A stretch of 15,433 bases of DNA from Sulfurovum sp. Lineage in GTDB: Bacteria; Campylobacterota; Campylobacteria; Campylobacterales; Sulfurovaceae. Location of the stretch: assembly GCA_015661795.1 (NCBI GenBank), contig DQVJ01000157.1:1-15433 (forward strand), written 5' to 3'. A program made the translations under genes and the position numbers. This document shows positions 6,611 through 12,262 of the stretch, piece by piece; positions within the stretch are counted from its first letter, which is position 1; every line of letters begins with the position of its first letter. The notes below the pieces were generated by a model. The model searched no databases. It was not told the DNA's origin and saw nothing but the letters and a program-made list of their open reading frames with translations.

Positions 6611-7426
6611 ATGAATTTTTATGCACTCCTTGAACAAGCCATTATCAGTGATGACATTCTTGTCAAAGAGTTATTGGCTGCACAGTGTTTGGAGTATTGT
6701 AGCAAAAATGAGGTTATGTCTGACGACCATTTCTTGCCTAGACGATTTGAAGTACCTTCTTATGTATCTAAATGTACCATCGTATCCCCAAAAAATTTAC
6801 CACACAGAAAAGACTTTGATACTGAAGAAGGATTAGCAACTTTAGTACACTCTATTGCACATATTGAATTTTCGGCTATTGACTTGGCTTTAGATGCAGT
6901 ATACCGTTATCCAGATATGCCTCAAATATATAAAATAGATTGGCTTGAAGTGGCATGTGATGAGATAAGACATTTTAAAATGTTACAGTCACTTTTAGGG
7001 CAACTTGGATTTACCTATGGTGACTTCCCCGTACACTCTGGACTTTTTGATGCGGCGAATAATACAGCGCACAATATTTTAGACCGTATGGCAATAGTCC
7101 CTCGATATTTTGAAGCATCGGGACTTGATGTAAGTCCACAGATTATTAAAAAATTGGATAATAGACGTAAATTACCCTCCATTGCAAAACTTATAGAGGT
7201 GTTAAATATTATTTTTAAAGAAGAGGTAGACCATGTCCTCAAGGGTGATAAATGGTTTAAGTATCTTTGTAAACGTGAAGGTAAGAGCGAAGAAGTTTAT
7301 TTTGAAATTCTTGAAGTCTATGATTTACTTGACAAGCATAGGCCTCATGTCAATGTAAAAGCAAGAAAAGAAGCAGGATTTACGTGCTATGAAATAAAAA
7401 GACTTGGAGCCAAAGAATGTTCATAA
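6611..7426 (+). CDS. Ferritin-like domain protein (DUF455)
   Basis: A 271-residue member of the DUF455 family, which has a ferritin-like helical bundle and a presumed di-metal site. The likely ligand motifs are in order: HIEFSAIDLALD (His84, Glu86), CDEIRHF (Glu118, His121), YFEASGLD (Glu168) and KEEVDHV (Glu204/205, His208). The biochemical role of the family is not established to my knowledge; some relatives act on RNA or amino-acid derivatives, and I assign no reaction. The N-terminus from the ATG at 6611 matches the family's expected helices, so that start is preferred although it has no ribosome binding site. The gene overlaps lpxK by 10 bases and heads an operon with lpxK and argB. Confidence 0.88.
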   Translation: MNFYALLEQAIISDDILVKELLAAQCLEYCSKNEVMSDDHFLPRRFEVPSYVSKCTIVSPKNLPHRKDFDTEEGLATLVHSIAHIEFSAIDLALDAVYRYPDMPQIYKIDWLEVACDEIRHFKMLQSLLGQLGFTYGDFPVHSGLFDAANNTAHNILDRMAIVPRYFEASGLDVSPQIIKKLDNRRKLPSIAKLIEVLNIIFKEEVDHVLKGDKWFKYLCKREGKSEEVYFEILEVYDLLDKHRPHVNVKARKEAGFTCYEIKRLGAKECS

Positions 7427-8340
7427 AGTCTTTTTTTGAACAGGTGTTTTTTTCACCTAAGTGGTATCATTATGTATATATTATTGGGCTCTTCCCTTTT
7501 TCTTTGATATATGGTATGGGTATGTGGTTACGAAGAAAATTTGCAAAAACTGTCTGTTACAGAACACCTATCATATCCGTAGGTAATCTTATTGTGGGAG
7601 GATCAGGTAAAACGCCGTTTGTTATCAATTTGGCTTCTAAGTATCCAAATGTCGCAATCATTTCCCGTGGATATGGACGTCAAAGCAAGGGTTTGGTGGA
7701 AGTAAGTAGACAAGGAAAGATATTGGTAGATGTCAAAAAAAGTGGTGATGAGCCTATGTTGATGGCAATGTCATTGCCAGAAGCTACTGTAGTGGTGAGT
7801 GAAGATCGGGATAAAGCTATTGATTTTGTAGAAAAAAGAGGTGTCAATATCATCATTTTAGATGATGGTTTTAATAAAGTAAAGATAGACAAATATGATA
7901 TTCTTTTAGAACCAGAGAAAATACGCAACCATCATGCTTTTCCTTCAGGACCATTTAGAGAATTTTATTCTACAAGAAAACAAGCAGATTTCATTGCAAG
8001 AGAAGAAAAAGAATTTACAAGAAAAGTAACAATAAAAGATGCAACAGATAGAATGATATTGGTCACAGCGATTTCTAATCCAAAACGTTTAGATAAGTAT
8101 CTGCCCTCAAATGTAGTACAAAAATATTGTTATGCGGATCATGCATATTTTAATGAAAAAGAGTTAAAAAATTTGTTAAAAGCAAATCATGCGAACTCTA
8201 TCTTATGTACATCAAAAGATAGGGTAAAGATGGATGGATTTAAGTTGCCTATTTCAGAAATGAAGTTAGAATTAGAGATTCAAAATGAAATTTTCACTCA
8301 CGTTGATGAGTATATAGAAGGGTATGATTGTGAAAAGTAA
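7417..8340 (+). CDS. lpxK: Tetraacyldisaccharide 4'-kinase LpxK
   Basis: Inner-membrane kinase that phosphorylates the 4' position of the lipid A disaccharide. At 307 residues it has an N-terminal membrane segment (about 17-35), the P-loop VGNLIVGGSGKTP (55-67), SRGYGR (83-88), GDEP (110-113), and LDDGF (148-152) carrying the catalytic Asp. Together these are diagnostic of LpxK. After DDGF the protein reads NKVKID rather than the usual QH plus arginines, and the C-terminal half is compact. Presence of lpxK shows the organism makes lipid A. The ATG lies within the last codons of the DUF455 gene (10-base overlap), and argB begins before its stop. Confidence 0.95.
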   Translation: MFIKSFFEQVFFSPKWYHYVYIIGLFPFSLIYGMGMWLRRKFAKTVCYRTPIISVGNLIVGGSGKTPFVINLASKYPNVAIISRGYGRQSKGLVEVSRQGKILVDVKKSGDEPMLMAMSLPEATVVVSEDRDKAIDFVEKRGVNIIILDDGFNKVKIDKYDILLEPEKIRNHHAFPSGPFREFYSTRKQADFIAREEKEFTRKVTIKDATDRMILVTAISNPKRLDKYLPSNVVQKYCYADHAYFNEKELKNLLKANHANSILCTSKDRVKMDGFKLPISEMKLELEIQNEIFTHVDEYIEGYDCEK

Positions 8341-9181
8341 TATAGAGGTTGTAAAGACACTCCTTGACGCACTTCCATTTATCAAAAAGTTTACGAATGA
8401 AAAAATAGTTATCAAATATGGGGGTTCAGCACAAACAAGTCCTGAACTTAAAGAACAGTTTGCACAAGATATCGTTTTGTTACATTTGGTAGGAATGAAA
8501 CCTATTGTGGTACATGGGGGAGGCAAAAGTATTTCAGATTTACTGGCAGACCTGGGGATTAAAAGTACGTTTGTAGAAGGACAACGTGTAACAACCAAAG
8601 AGGTGATGCGTATTGTAGAAATGGTATTGTCTGGACAGATTAATAAAGAGATTGTTTCACTTTTAGATAATCATGGAAGCAAGGCTATAGGTATTTCAGG
8701 TAAAGATGGTGGGTTTTTAAAAGGTATGCCTAAAGATTTTGAATATTTTGGGTATACAGGGAAAATAGAACATATTAATCCTGAAATTGTTGATAATATT
8801 ATAGAAGATGGTGCTATTCCTGTCATTGCGCCTATTGCAGGAAGTAGTACTATAGGACATCCTGGATTTAATATTAATGCCGATTTGGCAGCGTCTAAAA
8901 TAGCAGTAGCGATGGAAGCTCGAAAAGTACTTTTTTTAACAGATACCCCAGGGGTATTAGATAAAGAGATGCAACTCATAACAAATTTAAGTATAGAAAA
9001 AACGGAAGCGTTGAAAACTGATGGCACTATACAAGGTGGTATGGTACCTAAGGTTGATGCTTGTATAGAGGCATTACGGGGTGGTGTGAAAAAAGCACAT
9101 ATTATAGATGGACGTGTGGAACATTCTCTTTTATTAGAGATTTTAACAAGTTCTGGTGTGGGAACTTGTATAGAGTTATAG
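8330..9181 (+). CDS. argB: Acetylglutamate kinase
   Basis: Phosphorylates N-acetyl-L-glutamate, the second step of arginine synthesis. Amino-acid kinase motifs are clear: IVIKYGGSA near the N-terminus, VVHGGGKSI, the VEGQRVT segment, and the C-terminal GTIQGGMVPK-VDACIEAL typical of ArgB. Two starts are possible in frame: ATG at 8324 and GTG at 8330. GAAGGG at 8317-8322 ends only 1 base before the ATG but 7 bases before the GTG, so I place the start at the GTG (283 residues, beginning MKSNIEVVKTLL); the ATG adds two residues. It overlaps lpxK by 11 bases (17 if the ATG is used). Pairing of argB with lpxK and DUF455 is not a pathway link; it is probably inherited gene order. Confidence 0.96.
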   Translation: MKSNIEVVKTLLDALPFIKKFTNEKIVIKYGGSAQTSPELKEQFAQDIVLLHLVGMKPIVVHGGGKSISDLLADLGIKSTFVEGQRVTTKEVMRIVEMVLSGQINKEIVSLLDNHGSKAIGISGKDGGFLKGMPKDFEYFGYTGKIEHINPEIVDNIIEDGAIPVIAPIAGSSTIGHPGFNINADLAASKIAVAMEARKVLFLTDTPGVLDKEMQLITNLSIEKTEALKTDGTIQGGMVPKVDACIEALRGGVKKAHIIDGRVEHSLLLEILTSSGVGTCIEL

Positions 9182-9189
9182 TATATTTC

Positions 9190-9220
9190 TTAGGGATTAG
9201 ATTAAGGAATCCTATGCTAA
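9190..9220 (+). other. Imperfect hairpin just after argB
   Basis: TTAGGGATT (9190-9198) can pair with AATCC (9208-9212) and CTAA (9217-9220) around a 4-base bulge. There is no T run, so it is a poor terminator. Transcription from argB may continue into the leader at 9243. Confidence 0.3.
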
Positions 9221-9241
9221 TATTCTTTATACGGTTATACT
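9215..9241 (+). promoter_or_regulatory. Candidate promoter(s) for the riboswitch leader
   Basis: TGCTAATAT (9215-9223) is an extended -10 variant that would start RNA near 9230, just before the aptamer. TATACT at 9236-9241 is a second candidate, but it would start near 9248 and lose one strand of P1. The first is preferred. Confidence 0.4.
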
Positions 9242-9242
9242 G

Positions 9243-9318
9243 TATTGAAAAAGCTAAACTTATCGTGAGGTAAGGGCAGAAAGTTATGGGTCTCATGTAG
9301 ATTGCCAGACTACCAATA
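9243..9318 (+). promoter_or_regulatory. Predicted cyclic-di-GMP-I (GEMM-I) riboswitch aptamer
   Basis: Read from sequence: closing helix TATTG (9243-9247) with CAATA (9314-9318); G9253; then CU (9254-9255) pairing with AG (9278-9279); internal loop AAA (9256-9258) opposite GGC (9275-9277); stem CUUAUC (9259-9264) with GGUAAG (9269-9274); GNRA tetraloop GUGA (9265-9268); then AAAG (9280-9283), GGGUCU (9288-9293) and GCCAGACUACC (9304-9314). The Vibrio Vc2 aptamer, from memory, has the same order: G20, GC, AAA, stem, GAAA, stem, GAC, GC, AAAG. Here the GC/GC pair has become CU/AG, a compensatory change, and G20 and A47 equivalents (G9253, A9280) are present. G at the position-20 equivalent fits c-di-GMP rather than the cGAMP variant. 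The tetraloop receptor arm is less clear, so the call is strong but unproven. Confidence 0.72.
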
Positions 9319-9334
9319 GAGATACAAAGACTAC

Positions 9335-9362
9335 TTCTTAACTTTTAAGAATACTTTTTTTT
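9335..9362 (+). terminator. Rho-independent terminator, likely expression platform of the riboswitch
   Basis: TTCTTAA (9335-9341) pairs perfectly with TTAAGAA (9345-9351) around a 3-base loop, followed by TAC and eight T (9355-9362). It begins 16 bases after the aptamer. Its loop and stem (TAACTTT, 9339-9345) can instead pair with AAAGTTA (9280-9286) of the aptamer, giving an either/or switch. Confidence 0.7.
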
Positions 9363-9540
9363 CTATTCAAATTGTATTTAGTTGTTATGATATGGATCAT
9401 TTATGTTAACTGACATTCTTTTTCCCTAAATATACTTGATGAATATAAGTGATTTCATTTTTATAAAACTAGATACTAACGATTCTTTTCTTCTATAAAA
9501 TAACAAAAATAATAAAACTATTTTTACTGTTTAGTAGGTA
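9363..9540. other. AT-rich stretch with no gene seen
   Basis: Only very short open frames occur (9387-9413, 8 codons; 9439-9498, 19 codons), with no ribosome binding site or recognisable product. It separates the riboswitch terminator from the thrC promoter. A small inverted repeat ATGAT-ATGG-ATCAT lies at 9387-9400. Nothing else is supportable. Confidence 0.5.
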
Positions 9541-9566
9541 CAAATATAAGCATATAGCGCTATTTG
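9541..9566. promoter_or_regulatory. Candidate operator upstream of thrC
   Basis: Contains the perfect 10-bp palindrome ATAGCGCTAT (9554-9563). CAAATA (9541-9546) and TATTTG (9561-9566) form an inverted repeat around it. The palindrome centre is about 34 bases before the predicted thrC start, a normal position for a regulator. Confidence 0.35.
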
Positions 9567-9570
9567 TTAG

Positions 9571-9586
9571 TTTTTTTGGTTATAAT
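9571..9586 (+). promoter_or_regulatory. thrC promoter
   Basis: TTTTTTTGGTTATAAT, with -10 TATAAT at 9581-9586, is identical over 16 bases to the promoter at 5729-5744. The predicted start is near 9593, giving a 31-base leader with AGGA at 9612-9615, eight bases before the ATG. Confidence 0.7.
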
Positions 9587-9623
9587 ATAATGATTATTTA
9601 TTTACATATACAGGAATATATAG

Positions 9624-11090
9624 ATGCAATTTATTGAAACTCGCGGTAATGATGGGAAAAAACCATCAAGTGTATCTTTTTCAGATGCGATACTGAGCCC
9701 AAGTGCCAGTTTTGGAGGGCTTTATGTACCACAAGCCCTTCCAAATTTAGATAAAACTTTTTTAGAAGGACATCTTTCTAGCCATTACAAGATACTGGCA
9801 TTAGATTTTTTACAAGCTTTTGATATCGATATTGAAGAAGAAATACTGAAAGAAGCCTTAAGTAGATATGATAGTTTCGATGACCCAAGTAACCCCGTTC
9901 CTCTTTCCCAAATTGAAGATGATTGTTTTGTCTCTGAGTTGTATCATGGTCCTACTCGTGCTTTTAAAGATATGGCATTACAGCCTTTTGGTTATATATT
10001 AAGTAAGTTAGCACAAAATAGGGCTGAAAACTATCTTATCATGGCTGCCACAAGTGGTGATACGGGACCTGCTACATTAGAAACATTTAAAAACCAAAAA
10101 GGTGTAAAAGTAGCATGTCTTTATCCTGATGGTGGTACATCAGATGTACAAAAATTACAAATGGTTACAGAAGATGCCTCAAACCTAAAGGTTATTGGGG
10201 TTAAAGGCAACTTTGATGACACACAGCATAGTTTAAAAGATTTATTGGCATCAGAAGATTTTAAATCGGAACTTAAAGATCGGGGTATTAAACTTTCTGC
10301 AGCAAACTCTGTGAATTTTGGACGTATTATTTTTCAAATTATTTATCATATTCATTCTTATTTAGAATTGGTAAGAAAAGAGCAAATCACTATGGGTGAA
10401 AAAATATACCTTGTTGTACCCAGTGGGAATTTTGGTAATGCTTTAGGTGCATATTATGCAAAAAAAGCTGGACTGCCTATTGAAAAGATACTAATTGCCT
10501 CCAATATTAATAATATTTTGACTGATTGGATTAGAACAGGTACTTATGATTTGAATAGCAGAAAACTTATACTCACAGAATCACCCGCTATGGATATCTT
10601 AAAATCCTCGAATATAGAACGTATTATGTGTGATAAATTTGGTGCGAAACGCACAAAAGAATTAATGGATTTATTAGAAAAAGAAGGTAAGTTTCAACTG
10701 ACACAAAATGAGCTGGCATCATTGAGAGAAGACTTTGATGCATCTTTTTCTGATGATGTAGAGTGTGATAAAGTTATGGGTAAATATGCCAAGAGTGGGT
10801 ATATTATGGACCCACATACGGCTACTTGTATGAGAGCATATGAGACACTTAGAGAACAGCCTTTGAAGACTATTATATATTCTACTGCTGAGTGGACCAA
10901 GTTTTCACCAGCTGTTTCTAAAGCGTTGGGTCAAGAGGTTAGAGAAGATATCGAAGCCTTAAAGTGGGTGAGCCAACATGCAAATGTTAAAGTGCCAGCA
11001 ATGATTGATGGGTTGTTTGCTAAGCCTGTTATTCATACTGTGGTAGTTGAAAAAGAATTTATAAAAGGAGAGATGTTAAACTTTTTATAG
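9624..11090 (+). CDS. thrC: Threonine synthase
   Basis: PLP enzyme that converts O-phospho-L-homoserine to L-threonine, the last step of threonine synthesis. At 488 residues it belongs to the longer class of bacterial ThrC. The N-terminus MQFIETRGNDGKKPSSVSFSD and FGGLYVP (30-36) are typical. The cofactor lysine is Lys115 in HGPTRAFKDMALQ, and AATSGDTGPA (141-150) binds substrate and cofactor phosphate; VPSGNFGNALGAY lies in the PLP phosphate-binding region. The start has a good ribosome binding site and its own promoter (9571-9586). The stop codon lies inside a hairpin (11075-11096), 14 bases before the LysM/3D gene. Confidence 0.97.
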   Translation: MQFIETRGNDGKKPSSVSFSDAILSPSASFGGLYVPQALPNLDKTFLEGHLSSHYKILALDFLQAFDIDIEEEILKEALSRYDSFDDPSNPVPLSQIEDDCFVSELYHGPTRAFKDMALQPFGYILSKLAQNRAENYLIMAATSGDTGPATLETFKNQKGVKVACLYPDGGTSDVQKLQMVTEDASNLKVIGVKGNFDDTQHSLKDLLASEDFKSELKDRGIKLSAANSVNFGRIIFQIIYHIHSYLELVRKEQITMGEKIYLVVPSGNFGNALGAYYAKKAGLPIEKILIASNINNILTDWIRTGTYDLNSRKLILTESPAMDILKSSNIERIMCDKFGAKRTKELMDLLEKEGKFQLTQNELASLREDFDASFSDDVECDKVMGKYAKSGYIMDPHTATCMRAYETLREQPLKTIIYSTAEWTKFSPAVSKALGQEVREDIEALKWVSQHANVKVPAMIDGLFAKPVIHTVVVEKEFIKGEMLNFL

Positions 11091-11108
11091 TTTAGCATAA
11101 CGTTATGC
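11075..11108. repeat. Tandem hairpins at the thrC/LysM gene junction
   Basis: GTTAAACT (11075-11082) pairs with AGTTTAGC (11089-11096, one G-U) around a 6-base loop that reaches the thrC stop. The right arm runs into GCATAACGTTATGC (11095-11108), a perfect 14-bp palindrome. The ATG of the next gene is at 11105-11107, inside the palindrome. Confidence 0.6.
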
Positions 11109-12220
11109 CAAGACAGTATTTAATAGTTTTACTCTATTTATTTTTTATTGTTGAGTTTACCTTTGCCAAAGGTATTGTTGACTGTAGAGTTATTGTAGGT
11201 GGTACAACAGTATGTAATCCTTACGGTAGTAAATTGATACGGGCAAAAGAAATTAAATATGATAAAGACAGGAAGAAATTAATTATTTCTAAAACTCTTC
11301 CTGTGCCGGAAAAACCAAAAGTCAAAATTATTTCAGTTGCAGAAATGATAGAACGATATGTAAGAGTGGAAGATTCTTTACGCTTTCAATGGCCTTTGGA
11401 TGAGCCATCTTTCGAAGTAACCGTTGTCGATGATAAAGTAGAAGCAAACATATCAAAACTTCCAAAACAGGAAAAAGTATTTGGTCAATATATTGTTGTA
11501 GGTGGAGATGCCTTGAGTAAGATTGCTAGTAAATTTTATCTTACGACAAAAGAACTCATGCATTTAAATAAAATAGATAATAAATCAAAAATAAAAATAG
11601 GTCAAAAACTTAAAATACCTCTTCCCCAAAATATAATAAATGCCATTATACGAGCAGAATATATTATAGAGTCAGGGGATACAATACTTTCCATTGCACA
11701 TAAATTTAAGATAGATTCAGATGAATTGCTAAAATTTAATAATGTGAAGTCAAATAGTACGATTAAAGTAGGCGATAAACTCAAATTACCTTTGCCCTAT
11801 GTAAAAAAGAAAATTGAAGCAGATAAAAAAAGATTGGCTGCAGAGAAGAAAGCAAAGTTGAAAAAAAGACGAACCAAAAGTCGTGATGTTAAAATGCTAC
11901 GTGCTTTTGGTAAACGAAAACTTCGTGTTACTGCTACAGCCTATAGCTCACATCGAGGGCAAACAGATAAAACACCATTTCTCGCGGCATGGAACAATCG
12001 TTTGCGTCCAGGTATGAAAATCATCGCAGTTTCCCGTGATATGTTAACGAGATATGGTATGAAGAATGGTACAAGAGTGCGTATAGGTGGTCTTCCTGGG
12101 TATTATAGAGTACGTGATAAGATGAATAAACGGTATAGAAAACGTATTGATATTTATATGGGAGTTAACAGAAGAAAGGCACTGCGTTGGGGAAGACGTA
12201 GTGTTGTGATTTACTGGTAA
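11105..12220 (+). CDS. Exported two-LysM, 3D-domain cell-wall protein
   Basis: A 371-residue envelope protein. A signal peptide (hydrophobic 5-20, likely cut near FAKG) is followed by a region of unknown fold with two cysteines (27, 37). LysM peptidoglycan-binding repeats lie at about 128-173 and 185-230, both with the YIVxxGDxLxxIAxKF...NKI...IKxGQKLKIP pattern. A very basic linker rich in Lys/Arg (about 234-272) joins these to a C-terminal 3D domain (about 273-371) with VTATAYSS and YYRVRDKMNKRYRKRIDIYM, the double-psi barrel type seen in MltA-like and RlpA-like wall enzymes. It is probably a peptidoglycan-binding lytic or remodelling enzyme in the periplasm; catalysis is inferred from the fold only. 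There is no ribosome binding site, and the start codon is inside a palindrome, so translation may depend on ribosomes finishing thrC. Confidence 0.85.
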   Translation: MPRQYLIVLLYLFFIVEFTFAKGIVDCRVIVGGTTVCNPYGSKLIRAKEIKYDKDRKKLIISKTLPVPEKPKVKIISVAEMIERYVRVEDSLRFQWPLDEPSFEVTVVDDKVEANISKLPKQEKVFGQYIVVGGDALSKIASKFYLTTKELMHLNKIDNKSKIKIGQKLKIPLPQNIINAIIRAEYIIESGDTILSIAHKFKIDSDELLKFNNVKSNSTIKVGDKLKLPLPYVKKKIEADKKRLAAEKKAKLKKRRTKSRDVKMLRAFGKRKLRVTATAYSSHRGQTDKTPFLAAWNNRLRPGMKIIAVSRDMLTRYGMKNGTRVRIGGLPGYYRVRDKMNKRYRKRIDIYMGVNRRKALRWGRRSVVIYW

Positions 12221-12238
12221 GACACCATGAATGATGAT

Positions 12239-12260
12239 GAAAATTGAAATTTTCTTTCTT
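12239..12260 (+). terminator. Weak hairpin between convergent genes
   Basis: GAAAAT (12239-12244) pairs with ATTTTC (12249-12254) around TGAA, followed by TTTCTT. It is AU-only apart from the end pair. It could end the LysM/3D transcript; support is modest. Confidence 0.35.
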
Positions 12261-12262
12261 AT

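Noticed and set aside
9253..9253. cGAMP-type (GEMM-Ib) variant of the riboswitch
   Set aside because: With the alignment used, the position-20 equivalent is G, not A. If the alignment is off by one base the neighbour is A, so a ligand test would still be informative.
9243..9318. Cobalamin, TPP or fluoride riboswitch for the argB-thrC gap
   Set aside because: None of their conserved core sequences is present, whereas the GNRA stem, AAA/GRC loop and AAAG order match GEMM-I.
9387..9498. Tiny open frames in the gap before thrC
   Set aside because: They have 8 and 19 codons, with no ribosome binding site, no recognisable sequence and no sign of codon preference.
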